Shown piece by piece: positions 49,129-60,924 of a stretch of 64,000 nt of DNA. Each line of letters starts with the position of its first letter. Positions within the stretch are counted from its first letter, which is position 1. The notes under the pieces are model-generated. The model searched no databases, was not told where the DNA came from, and saw nothing but the letters and a program-made list of their open reading frames with translations. Source of the stretch: Panax quinquefolius. Taxonomy: Eukaryota > Streptophyta > Magnoliopsida > Apiales > Araliaceae. The stretch is from NCBI GenBank assembly GCA_020205615.1, contig CM035168.1, forward strand, positions 3,613,830 through 3,677,829, given 5' to 3'. The position numbers and the translations under genes were made by a program.

Positions 49129-50758
49129 TTACTGTTTTGCCTGCATAAGATAGAGTGGTATATACTCATTAGATAAACAACCTCTATTTATTTGTCTCAT
49201 TGTAAAAGGATTCAGGGAAAGCTAAAATTACCTGCGAGTAGAGAAAAGTTCCAAGAATTGCAATGGCAGCTCCAAGGGCATTAACTGGTCGAACAGGAGT
49301 GTGGAAGATGATAATCGAGGAAACAATGACAGAAACCCTCTTCATTGTATTCCCAACACTAAATGTCAACGGTGAGATCTCATTTAAGGACATGTATGAA
49401 ACTTGATTGTATAGGTGATAGAATACACTCTGAGCCACCATCCACCTATTATATATAATTCAGGGGGAAAAAAAATTCAACTACTCTTCTAATATATAAT
49501 GCCAAAAAAGTTTTAAACAATAAATGAATATCAGTTGGTATTTACCATACGAAATGTGGTCCAATTTGAGAGACTGCATTTTTCCAGCCAATTGCCCACA
49601 CTTGGGGACCCTCTACAGCAATTGCAAATGGGGTTAGGATCAAAAGGGACAACAAAGACAGGCAAGCATAATAGTTCATCCCACCCACAGACTTCCCCTT
49701 ATTCATCCCTCTTTTGGAGAATATGTTCCGAAACACAAATGCCAAATTCGATATCATGGCCCCCATAAACCCTGCAGCCAAAACAACAAATATTCAAGTT
49801 TTAAATACAATTCAAACCCCCCCCCCCCCCAAAAAAAAAAAAAAAAGGGGGACTTTTTTTTTCTTGCTTACCCGTAGCGTTGAAGTTGAGCTCAGTGAGC
49901 GCGGCCAGAGCACAGCCTCCAATAATTGGCACAAGCGAAAGGTAAACCGGCATTGGAAAAGTCTCACCTAATAGGAAACTTGAAACCAACACGCTAAAAG
50001 CAGGCTCACCGCTCTTGATAATGTGAGTAAATGAAACTGCAACTTTTGACATGCTCACTGTTGCAGCCACATGCCCAATTGTATGTGCTAGCGCCACCTA
50101 AACAATGACCCCAGAAACACAAAACATTAAGCATTTGAGCCTCTCTCTCTTCTTCTTTTTTTTAAAAAATAATAATAAAGAAAGAAAGAAAAAAAACTTG
50201 ATCTATATAGTCTTCTGACCTACTTACAGGAAACAGAGCTTTCAAGAACTCAAAATCAGTCTTTGGTGCTTCAGCAAGCCTTGAAGCCCAAGAAAGCAAC
50301 ATAATTAGGGAGCCGGCAGCTAAAGACAGAGTTGAAGTAAGCCAAGGGAATGGAAAGGCATTCAGGACTTTCTTGTTGTATATATTGAACACCACATTCA
50401 AAGCCCACCAGGTTGCAAAATATACACCAATTTTAACCTTCTGGGCCGTCGCTTGGCCCTCTTCTTTAGCTTTTTCATCAATTTCGATATTGATGGGCAT
50501 GGGTTGGCTTTTATGGGCTTCATAGGCATTGCACTTTATCAAAATTTCGGGAGCAGGGTCCGAATCCTGTGAATTGCCTATGTATCCAAATCCTCTGACA
50601 GATGAAATGTAAAGCGGTTTTGGGGGTAAAAAGTTTGTTTTTTTTGGTTTTTCTAAAGAAAGATTGGAGGGTAAAGGTGAGAAATGAGGTTTGGAGGCCA
50701 AGAATTTATGTTGCGAGTGATTAGAAATTGTGAGGGATTGCTTAACAAAGCAAGCCAT
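49129..50758 (-). CDS. GPT: Plastid glucose-6-phosphate/phosphate translocator (402 aa)
   Basis: Minus-strand exons: 50228-50758, 49872-50097, 49546-49771, 49232-49445, 49129-49140. All GT-AG, frames join, 1209 nt. The final exon codes only AKQ and stop. Residues 1 to about 105 form a Ser/Pro/Lys-rich plastid transit peptide; the transporter core starts near 109 ([18 protein letters not shown]) and has several hydrophobic helices typical of the triose-phosphate translocator family. [50 protein letters not shown] and NTMKR (Lys363-Arg364, the conserved substrate-binding pair) match GPT rather than TPT, PPT or XPT. GPT sits in the plastid inner envelope and exchanges cytosolic glucose-6-phosphate for phosphate, feeding starch synthesis and the oxidative pentose-phosphate pathway in non-green tissue. 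GPT1 versus GPT2 cannot be decided here. The gene appears intact. Confidence 0.95.
49817..49851. repeat. Homopolymer run C14-A16-G5 in GPT intron 2
   Basis: Consecutive runs of 14 C, 16 A and 5 G, followed by GAC and a T run, in the intron between exons 49872-50097 and 49546-49771. An unusually pure homopolymer block for this AT-rich window. Confidence 0.9.
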
Positions 50759-52588
50759 GTTGTGAGTTGTAATGCTGGTGCTGGTGCTGATAAAGAGTGA
50801 ATATTGAATGAAGTAATAGTGGGCTGAATCTTTGGGAATGAAATTGATACGACTGTCACATTAGCATCTATGATTTATATAGCAGAGTTATGGAAAAGAG
50901 TGGGTTTAGTAATGACGCCCTCTCGAGCTTGTGAAGGTTAGGTGTAGGTCTGCTGTCTGTCAATAGGTCTCGAAAGGCAACTTAAACAACATTCTTTTTT
51001 TGTATTCCACTTCAAATTTATTGGAATATTCACAATGATTTTCACATCGTACAATTTTGAAAAGAGACTTAAATAAATAAATTGTAAGAATAATATTTAG
51101 ATAGAGAGAACTGATATTTTCATATAAAAAATTAATATTCTCACATGAATAGTGAGTAAATTTCACTGAAGTAAAAATATCAATTTCCTTAAATGAATTA
51201 CCAATAAATCCCATATTTTTCTCCTTGCACGTTTCCCACGTAAATTTTAAGGTTTTCTTAAATAGTTACAAATTGGCTTTAGATGTTCTATAATTATCTC
51301 AAGTACTTTCTCATTCCCTTTTATTTTATGGGAACGCATTTGATTAAATTACCCTTATATTTGATTTTATATGAGCATATACTTAAATAACTTGAATTAA
51401 TGTAAATCAAAATACTTTATAGCAACGAGATTCTCCTTTTCTCTTTTCTTTCTATTCTCTTTAGACAAAAAATCTAACCTCCATCTTAGAAGTGGGAAGG
51501 GCTCCCTTAATTTTGGAGAGAACATTCCCAGTATCTCTTTTATCGTGCTTTAATAATTTATTTTGTAAATTTGTTTCTCCTTTTGTGAGACTTATTATTT
51601 TCTCTCGAATATGATTGATTTCTTTCTCTTTTTGAGAGGATTTCATTATCACCTCTTGAAAGACTTTACTTTCAACAATTTGGAAGATTTTTTATTTTTT
51701 TTTTTGTTTCTGAGAATTTTTTCAATACATGAATTGTAGAAGATAATTGTTCAGATCAGGATTTATGTGGCGTTATCATGACGGTAGTTTATTCATTTGC
51801 TCATATTGAAGAACTCTCAAATATGCATATTATGTTATTACTATTGGAATATTACTTTTTCGAGAGTATATATGGTGTCCACTAATTGTTGCTACGATTT
51901 GCACTCTTTTTTTTATTATCTGTTATTTTATTTGAAAGGAGTACCATTTCAATTCATTATACTGTAATTCTTTCATCGTTTGTAACAATTTACAATTTTA
52001 ATATATTTCTGTTAATTAGATTGTTTGATAAAATAAAAATAAAAAACTTAAGGGGATAATGGAATAAAGTAATAATAGTGTCTTTATTAACTGACCAGTT
52101 TCCTTAAATAATAAAGAGTTGTTTGATATGAAAGTATCAAATAATGTTTTTTAATTTATTATGTAGGTCAACAAACTTCGATTTAAAAAAAAAATTTGTT
52201 ACTATCGTTGATGATATGAAGCCCATTTCGATGGATTCTCGATACGTGTGACTGCCTTGAAAGCTTGAATTTTTGAATAAATATCTTAATTACCAAGATG
52301 ATGGGAATCAATTTCGTGCGAGTTTCTAATTATTCAGCTAGCGGAACGTTGCAGCCTCTGAATAGTACTAGTATATTCTTACACGTGTGTCATTTTCAGT
52401 ATATACGTCCCTTGTTTTGACATATATATATATATATATAGGGATTTCATCTACAGCAATCGGTTGTTGTGGAGCAACTCTTTTTTTGGACTATTGAATT
52501 TTTTTTTTTTTTTTTAAAATAGAAATTTCAACACGTTAAAAGAAGTTCTTTCCACAAAGAACTTATTCTTAATGGATAAACCTCATAA

Positions 52589-52590
<2 letters not shown>

Positions 52591-52638
<48 letters not shown>
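52591..52638. repeat. (AT)n microsatellite
   Basis: About 24 AT units in intergenic sequence. Confidence 0.95.
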
Positions 52639-52640
<2 letters not shown>

Positions 52641-52913
52641 CCTCATGCATGCCAATGCCAAATACATTTGTATTTGAACATCACATGCTTCACCAACTAG
52701 CTACCAACCAAGCAAGATCAATTATTAAGCAAGCACGTCCAAATTCTTAATATAATTAAGCTTTACTGAACGTTCAAGTTTACAGATTTTCAACGGCCAT
52801 GCATGCATGAGATGAGGAGAAATGTAGCTTATTAATTAAATGTACAAATAAATAATTACTGGCTGCATGCATGCGCGCCTTAGTATTCCTAGTAGAATCA
52901 CAAGCTCCCCCAC

Positions 52914-52916
<3 letters not shown>

Positions 52917-52967
<51 letters not shown>
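52917..52967. repeat. (AT)n microsatellite
   Basis: About 25 AT units. The overlapping YIYIYI frames on both strands are artefacts. Confidence 0.95.
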
Positions 52968-52969
<2 letters not shown>

Positions 52970-53220
52970 GACATGGAGATGGAGGTCCCATTGAAATACC
53001 AACATTGCATATACATCGTTGAACCTACTTACTTTTTACACCGGGCCCAACAAAGATAAATTTGTATGTCAAGTCAATCAAAACATTTACTAATTATTGG
53101 AATATGCAAATAGTACCAATTAAGGTGATTCATAATTATTTGTAATTTGTGCTGATCATCAAACTTTTGATAGTTACGTTTCCTTTTGGCATCACTCCTA
53201 AACAACCGTTCAATTTGGGG

Positions 53221-53442
53221 TTGGGGGCGGTCGGTGCAGTTATGACCGGTACGTACGATGCACCCCTTTTTTTTATCATAATTATGAGAATAATAAATAA
53301 AAAATAATAGAATAAATTTGAACAAAAAATTATAAAAAAAAATATTTTTATTAAAAAAATACTATAAAAACACTGTAAAAAAAAAAAAAAAAGGATGCAC
53401 TGAACGGTATCAATTATAAACTGCACCGGACCGCCCCTCCAA
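53221..53442. mobile_element. Small TIR element (MITE), 222 bp
   Basis: Starts TTGGGGGCGGTCGGTGCAGTT and ends with the complement of TTGGAGGGGCGGTCCGGTGCAGTT. A GATGCACCCC / GGATGCACTGAACGG pair inside adds to the symmetry. AT-rich centre with poly-A/T runs. No target-site duplication settled. Confidence 0.75.
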
Positions 53443-53504
53443 TTATTCAATTTGTGGCACTCAAATGTTCACGAGCCTCAATATGACTATGATTATGACT
53501 GTGA

Positions 53505-53507
<3 letters not shown>

Positions 53508-53570
<63 letters not shown>
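53508..53570. repeat. (CT)n-(TA)n compound microsatellite
   Basis: About 14 CT units followed by about 18 TA units. Confidence 0.96.
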
Positions 53571-53573
<3 letters not shown>

Positions 53574-55260
53574 ATGGTTCAAATTTAAACACCACAAAAC
53601 TCCCTTTTATTATTATATATTTTTATATTTTTATTTTGTGACTTTTCCTAGTTTTGACCAAGTTACTAAAACTACTCATTGAATTTCAAAATTTAAGATA
53701 TATTTTCTTTTCCTATTTTAAAATAAAAAACTATAATATTTCAATTTTTTTAAAATTAATTATATTGTCACACGAAATTTCTTAACATGCAATTATTGTA
53801 TACTATCACGCCACCTTTAAATTCTCAATAATATTTATTAAAAAAGTATTACAATATATATATGTCTATTAAACAAATTTTCTCACCATCACCTATAAGT
53901 TACCCTTTTCACTTTTACTTTTGTTAATTGGGTGTAATTGTTACTAGTACATTAAATTTCATGTAAAATTAACATAATAAATTTCAGTATAAATTTTTTT
54001 TTATGGAGACCGTTGGTTAAGCCCGAAAGTATCATCACGTCCCCTTTAAATTCTTAACAATTTATAATAGTAAACATTTTTTAACACGAGATTTTATACT
54101 ATCACGTCTCCTTTAAATTCTCAAGAATAAGCAATATCTATATGTCTACTAAACCAAATTTTCATAATAAAATAAATAAATTCACTTAAGTGGTGGAATG
54201 GAATCTACCTAAAAGTTCCTAAGCTAAGCTTTCTCAACTGGTACGCTCCGTACCGTTTCTTAAGGCCCAAAAGTATCTCTCCAGTTAGGCCACCCCAAAC
54301 TTTTGCAATATCCAAGGGCCTATAGGAATTACTTTTTAAACGGGCTCCGTAGGCCAAAACCAGCCCAAAATTAGCCAAATTCCAAAAGGAGAATTTTAGT
54401 ATATCTGTTATCGAAATAAATTACACGTGAGATTACAGTATTTATACAGTTGTGTAATTTTAGATGATTTCTTAGTGATGAAGAATTTATTTATTTATTT
54501 TTTATGACTGGGGATTATAATTTTTTTAATATTTATAATGCAATTTTTGTTTTCTCTAAATTTTGTGTAATATAAAAGCAACAGTAGAAATTGAATTGAA
54601 TAATATATATGAAGTCAATACTACTAGTATCACCAACTCTTTGTGGAATATAATTATTTATCTCTTCATTCATTTATTATATCATAAAGGTGTAATAGGT
54701 AATTCTATTTAAGAAAATAGTGGTAAATTTATCTTTTATCAATATCATCGATACAAATTGTTATAAGTTTTTAGATATTAAAGTTATTATAAATTTATTT
54801 AAATATAAAAATTAGTAAATCTCAAATTTTAAAAAATATATATTAATGATTGAATAATTAAATAAATTTAAATTTAAAAATATCGTAAATTAACTTTAAA
54901 TAATTAAAGAAAAAAGTCAGGTCAGGTCAGGCGGCTGCCAAGGGCCAACTACCGCCAAGTCCATGGAAAAAAAACCGCTGACCTGGTAAAGTCTTTCATG
55001 TGTCAGTTCTCTTGGTAAATTGACCTGAAAAAGAGGGAGAGAAAAATGGTCTAAATTTAAAATTTTGGTTTTAACTCATTCTGTTCAACTAGCTAGTGAC
55101 ACCTTTTTTTAAAAGAAAATTATTATTATTTTTCAAATTTATTCCTTAAAAAAAATTGATAGTAGATGACACATAATTGTACTCAATTAATTACAAATTA
55201 AAGTAATAACATGTCAATTTTATTATGAATATATATAGACGAAATATATCCATAATTTTG

Positions 55261-55322
<62 letters not shown>

Positions 55323-55602
55323 AATGATGCATGGGAACATTTTATATATCAAAATGGAAATCAAAATCCAGCATGCATTAATTTATTGAAGTAATTTGAA
55401 CCTCAAAATCATTAATCATGGATGGGGTCCATACAAACAAGGTAAACAACCATATAGAAACCCCATTTGGTTCATATAATTACAAGTACCTAAAAAAAGG
55501 AAAAGGAAAATGAAACATATACGCGCGCTTGTTTAAACTTATTTGATTCACCACAATCAGCAACACTGGAATATACAGTAATTAAACGAAACCTTCCTTA
55601 AA
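53571..55602. other. Intergenic, diverged direct repeats, (AT)n tract
   Basis: Three copies of a TATCACG(C/T)C(A/T)CCTTTAAATTCT-like block at about 53805, 54035 and 54098, two of them followed by a TATGTCTA(T/C)TAAAC block, indicate an old tandem or nested repeat. (AT)n at 55264-55317. No gene seen. Confidence 0.5.
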
Positions 55603-56046
55603 TTATGCCCTCTTTTTCAGAGCATCAGTAGTTTTGGCAGTTGGAGATGAAAGAGAACAACGTAATATGACTAAAATAGCAGTACTCAGGAAAGCCCAGT
55701 ATTGTTTCACCAGCTGATCGGATCCCCTACCAGACCCCAACAACTCTCCTAAAATGGGTACCTGCAGAAAAAATTAATAAAAAAAAATAACGTTACTAAT
55801 TGTCTATGGGTTCATCATCAACCAATCCAATCTTACACTTGATGATCTCCTAAACAAGTAAGTAAGAGACCAAGAATTAATTGGTTTAATGTAATAATTT
55901 ATATTTTAGATGAGTTTTTGCCAACCCCTACAATACTTGCGAAAAGAGTAGCATTTTGACTTTTATTCTAATTAATTTGCCAAATCTTAAAATTTAATTT
56001 TGTGATGGGAATTTATTTTAATTTTAAAATACTAATTTTGTACCCA

Positions 56047-56084
<38 letters not shown>

Positions 56085-56734
56085 TTTTAAGTAGTTTAAA
56101 CTATTAGGTATTACATTATGGATTTAAATCAAATTTAAAATTTAGAATTTATCAAATTGATTATTAAAAAAAAAAAAAAAACAAATAAGACTATTTTTGT
56201 GAGATGAGAGAGGAGTAACACAAAGATGATTTACTGAAAATTAATATATCTAGAAAAGAATGAGAAGGAAATTAATACTAAAATAGAAGATTAATTACTT
56301 ATCTTTGTATTTTTACAAAAGCTAGCTGTTGATCTTATATTTGGGAATAACTTTTGAAAAATAAGTGATCAAATATTATGCATGTTTAGGACGGATGTGG
56401 TGTATGTTACCATGTTGGTGGCAAAGGAAACGGCAAGAACCAAAGAGGTGGCGGTGAACCAGGACTTGCGGGCGATGAAGCCGTAGATAGAGGCTAGGGC
56501 AAGTGGGCAGTTAACGAGGAGATGGTACCATACAACAGCTGCGTAGAAATGGGGCTTCTCAACTCGTAAATAATGTTTGTTTTCACTGATGAGGTTTTGA
56601 TTATATTTGATGAGGAAGTCAGGGTAGAAGTGGGTAGGCAGGATCATCTGCGCATCCAATAGCGGACTACCAAGTGCTATAGTCACCAAAAACACAAAGT
56701 TGATTGCATCTACTATCTTTATCAAAACCCCCAT
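55603..56734 (-). CDS. TMEM97-like / EXPERA-domain protein, copy a (160 aa)
   Basis: Two exons, 56411-56734 and 55603-55761, joined in phase 0 (AACATG/GTAACA donor; CTGCAG acceptor). It starts MGVLIKIVDAINFVF and has four predicted membrane segments (about 8-24, 64-86, 92-113, 129-143) and the family blocks SPLLDAQMILP and VEKPHFYAAVVW. TMEM97 is the sigma-2 receptor of animals, an ER protein linked to cholesterol and NPC1; plant members are uncharacterised, so a role in ER sterol or lipid handling is inference. The tail ends LKKRA, so the last four residues, KKRA, fit the KKXX dilysine ER-retrieval signal. A diverged tandem paralogue lies about 1.9 kb upstream in the same orientation. Confidence 0.88.
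56047..56082. repeat. (AT)n microsatellite in TMEM97-like copy a intron
   Basis: About 18 AT units in the single intron of copy a. Confidence 0.95.
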
Positions 56735-57574
56735 TTTTTTTCTAGATCTCTCTCTGGATCTCTGCTCTACTCTTATCTGTGTGTATGTGTTTTAATTTTT
56801 CAATGCAATGAATTTTTATAGTTTGGAGGAATGGAGAAATATATATATATATATTCAGTGCTTACCCGTATGTCTGTACGTAATATTTAAGCCTTATTAT
56901 ATTATGATAAATAGTAGCTGAAAAACAATACAAGTGTCAAGTACACACAGGGGAGGCAATTAATTCAACTATTAAGGTCCTACTTTTGAATTTTTTTGTC
57001 ATGCATGATGCTAAAAAGATAAATGAGACCCTTTTAATTAACTACCACTCAGATCAATCTTAATCCCTCTCTCTGTCTTTCTTCTTTTAATTTTAGATGA
57101 TTTTCTTGAATATAGTACGTATAATGCTAATTTTCATAGATCTTTTATGATAATAATTAATAGAAAGTTCTGGCATTTTTGAATATTAATATTAATAGAA
57201 TAAAACTAATTATGAAGACATGCATGGTAAAAAAAAAATTCACTTTGACCAACATATCGTAAATAATTCATGTTTAATTTTGTATTTTAATAATAATAAT
57301 TTAATGACATATATATTTGTCTAAAGTAAACTAATTGTACCTGCCATTGCCAAGTCAATGTTATATCGAGAAACTACATCGTCGGCACATGTGAATATAT
57401 TAACCAGATTCCTTCTCCAAACGACTTTGTCAAATTTTTATTTAATAATGATCAATTGCGTATGTTCATAGTTGATCGATGGTCAGTCAAACTCCCAATT
57501 TTGATGATATAGTAAAGAGTCATATATAACTACGTACGTACGTTCAGGACATGAACGTCCGGAGCACCCACAAG
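56735..57574. other. Upstream region of TMEM97-like copy a
   Basis: A CT-rich stretch (TCTCTCTCTGGATC) just before the ATG is probably the leader. The rest is AT-rich. No other feature seen. Confidence 0.5.
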
Positions 57575-58314
57575 TAGGCCTGGGATTGGGTTGGTTTTGA
57601 TTTTTAAAATATAGTTATAGTTCTATTTAAGAATTAAAATTATATTAACCATTTTTAATATGAGTTGTGTGGGTTGGAACTATATGGTTATAGTTCAAAA
57701 CCATATTAACCATTTTAAGATATTTTGACTTTTAAACAAAAATTTTGAAAAATGAATTTGTGACCATCTTCTGATTATTTTTTTTTTTGGTTTTATTTTC
57801 TGTATTATTTTATTTATAGACGTTCATAACAGTACTCCCCCGTGTTCCGAATAAAATTTTTTTGTTTCATTTTCCGTCTTATTTTATGTATTATTGTGGA
57901 AAGTAAACTTTTTAATTATTTACGGACTATTTTATAAATATATAAGAATTATATGACTGCAGTCAAGTCATCAGATAGGGCGTGATGTATGAGATCTGAA
58001 TTTCCATCCCATTCAACTCTTCAATTCTTTTTTTATTTATTTTTCAAAATAAATAAAAAAAGAATTGATTCCCTCCTCAAAGTAAATAAAAAAAGAATTG
58101 ATTTCAAAACAGGACTTGAATATGAGTTGGTGTTTGTCATTCAGAATGGAATATGAGTTAAAAAATAGTTAACTGGTTCAGAACTATATTTGTTTTAAAA
58201 AATATGGGTCCAAACTTTAACCAACTTGAATAAATAAAAATGGTTAACCAACCAATTTGGTTCCAGTTAATATGGTTTAACCCAACTGTTAACTAAACTA
58301 TATTGTCAGGTCTA
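57575..58314 (+). mobile_element. Non-autonomous hAT element, copy A (740 bp)
   Basis: Starts TAGGCCTGGGATTGGGTTGG and ends with the complement of TAGACCTGACAATATAG. It is flanked by CCCACAAG (57567-57574) and CCCACAAC (58315-58322), an 8-bp duplication with one mismatch. Its two end regions match, in reverse order and orientation, the two ends of 60925-62237. The outer parts carry repeated TGGTTAA / TTAACCA motifs. No coding capacity. Confidence 0.88.
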
Positions 58315-58542
58315 CCCACAACACTCCCAATATATAATTAATGGGTTGATCACTGTTGTGCTTTGGGGTCCATATCCTGATATCCATGCATGCATTCATC
58401 TCTCAGACACCATGGCACTATCCAAATACAAATAAGAATTCATGGATAGAAAATTTCAGTAAATAATACATATATATATGCCTTTCATGGTGGAGCTAGG
58501 TGCATGGTGCAACGTAACTACTAAGTACCTGCATGTTTTTAT

Positions 58543-58545
<3 letters not shown>

Positions 58546-58612
<67 letters not shown>
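58546..58612. repeat. (AT)n-(GT)n compound microsatellite
   Basis: About 18 AT units followed by about 15 GT units, ending just past the stop codon of copy b, so probably part of its 3' UTR or flank. Confidence 0.97.
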
Positions 58613-58613
<1 letters not shown>

Positions 58614-58621
58614 AGTTTATC

Positions 58622-59953
58622 TCAAGTACTCTTTTCGCTCTTCAATGCATGCATAGGTCCAACTTCTCTCGTGGTGGAAGAATATTGTGGTAGCAGACCG
58701 CGTACAACGACTACAAAGGCCAAACCCAAGAAAACAAAGTAGAGTATCAGAACCTCGGTCGATGCCCTACCGTACCCCAAAAATTCTCCTAAAATGGCAG
58801 CCTGAAATATTAATGAAAATGAAACATATATATATATATATATATATATATAGAAAAAAGGCCTATTCAATAACTAAACAAATTAAGACCACTAATTTAA
58901 ACCGTGTAACAAGTTAAAATATATACGAAGGCAGATTGAATATTTTTAATTAATAGAACAAAGCAATAGTCTTACTAGAACCGTGTAATGATCATGTGTC
59001 TAGTTATACCTATACTAGAATGGTAATGTTATGATCTTGGTTGGGACTCGATTGGGAAATTAAATGGGAGCTAGCTAGGTGTGAGGTGAGCTCCGGTACT
59101 CAAGAAATTGATCCCAACTCCTAACATTCATGCGGGATGCAGTATATATATAACATTAGAGTATTCAATCTATAAAACAAAAAGTAATCTGGTAACGAAA
59201 ATAGAGTTAATTATAAAATTATCCCCTAAAGTTTAGTCGGAATTGTAATATAGACGTTAAAATTTTAAATTTAATTTTGTAATGTCATAGTCAAAGCTGT
59301 ATAATTTTTTACAAATTTGTCCCATCTGACTAGTTTTGATCAAAATAAGTTAGGTGCATATTAATTATGAGGGAAAAGTAATCAAGTTTGTACACACATA
59401 AATTGCAACTAAAGCAACTGGCAAAAACTAAAAAATATATCTTAGTGTACTAACTGACTATTTTGTCCCTTAAACACCAATATGATATGCAAAGTAATGA
59501 TTTATTAATTTTGATCAAAATTGATTGGAGAATGGATAGATTTGCAGACAATTGAAATTTTAGGTCTATATTGCAAATCAAATGAAACTTGAGGAGAGAG
59601 TTTACAGTTTGCCCAAGAAAATATAGCTGCAAAGTTGACACGTTGACACCGAGAACTAAGCAGGTGGTGCTGAACCATGATTTCCCAGCTGCAAAGGCGT
59701 AGAGTGATGCGATGGAGAGTGGCCAATTGAAGAGGATGTGGACCCACGGCAGGGCCATGTAAAAATTGGGCTTCTCAACCAATAAGTAGTGATCGAACCG
59801 CCTGATGAACCAGTTCTTGAAATCGATTAACAAGTCAGGGTAGAGGTGGCTAGGGAGGATGACTTGGGCACCAATGAGAGGAGCTGCCAAACATATTTCC
59901 AACAAAAACAACACCACTATTCCGTCTATTAGCTTCACCATCACACCACCCAT
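58622..59953 (-). CDS. TMEM97-like / EXPERA-domain protein, copy b (about 168-175 aa)
   Basis: Tandem paralogue of copy a. Exon 1 starts at 59953 (MGGVMVKLIDGIVV, chosen because it aligns with the start of copy a; an in-frame ATG at 59971 would add six residues). It carries APLIGAQVILPSH, VEKPNFYMALPW and AAGKSWFSTTCLVLG. Exon 2 is 58622-58801 (AAILGEFLGYGRAST... to a last membrane segment, then KSEKST), with acceptor TTTCAG. At the position where copy a has its donor (after Gln109, 59627) copy b has CAG/CT, not CAG/GT. The nearest usable in-frame GT is at 59605 (CAAACT/GTAAAC), which would add seven residues (LYFLGQT). So either an extended exon is used or the gene is losing function. The tail lacks the KKXX signal of copy a. 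Confidence 0.8.
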
Positions 59954-59995
59954 TCTCTCTCTCTCACTCAATCAATATGTATTGAAAGTCGTAAG

Positions 59996-60601
59996 TAGGG
60001 ACGGAGTCAGGATTTATTTTTGAAAATGCTAAAAAATATGTATTCATTCATTATTACAAAACATATTTTTATTAAAATAAAAATAATGTAGAAATAGAAT
60101 TTGCTTTGACAAAGACAACAAAATATAGCAAAAAAAGTCTTTTAGAACATATCAAAACTTTGTCAGAATTGTACCCGACGTTCTTTCAAATCACAAAATT
60201 CATCTATGATTGATTCTATATTGAACTTTTTCGCAGTTTCTTTTTCAATGTAGACTTAAAATAGAGATTGAATAAAGTAAAAAATCTCTACTTGACTACT
60301 TTCATCTTCTCATCTTCAAACTGGAAACCAGGGAGTTAGCCGGCAGGGACGAAATGGCAGATGGGAATGGCAAATGTTAGGGTAGAACCGCAGAAGTAAA
60401 ATAAGACTTTGTTTATTAGTGTGTAGTGGAGATAATGAAATGAAATATATATTATTCTAAGAGGCAGAAATGAAATGAATTGACACAAGATCCACAAAAC
60501 ATAAATTTATTCTCACAATTTAAGTAGGTGGGCTTAGTACTTAAAAAAATTTAAAATCTTGGGCCATGTCCCCCTGCAATCTCCACTCAGCTTCGTCCCT
60601 G
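59996..60601. mobile_element. Non-autonomous hAT element just upstream of copy b
   Basis: Starts TAGGGACGGAGTCAGGATT and ends with the complement of CAGGGACGAAGCTGAG. It is flanked by GTCGTAAG (59988-59995) and GTCATAAG (60602-60609), an 8-bp duplication with one mismatch, as made by hAT transposases. 606 bp, no coding capacity. Its near end lies 43 bp upstream of the copy b start codon, so it probably sits in the leader or core promoter. Confidence 0.88.
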
Positions 60602-60924
60602 GTCATAAGAGTACTTGAAAATCAATACAATACATTATATTGGCATGTGTATATGTTGTGTATCATTACTTTACATCATGACATAAGCCCCCTCAAAGTT
60701 TAATAATTCATGTATGTTAGAGTTTATTAAAAAAAAAATTAAAAAAAAATTTCAAGAAAGTTCTAGCTACAAGTATAATCATATAACATTTTTTTCTCTC
60801 TTACGGAAAGCTAAAATTTATTCTTTTTTTCCCAATATTAAAATTTATTATTCTTTTTTCTAGAGTTAAAATTTATTCTTTTTTTTTCAAGACCCGTTGA
60901 CCACTGTCATTAGTGGCTTGAGAC

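Larger units (their letters stand above)
50759..53220. other. GPT 5' flank and intergenic
   Basis: GPT leader and promoter probably lie within 50759-50960. The remainder is AT-rich without genes, containing (AT)n tracts at 52423-52440, 52591-52638 and 52917-52967. The frames at 50960-51652 are unconvincing. Confidence 0.5.
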
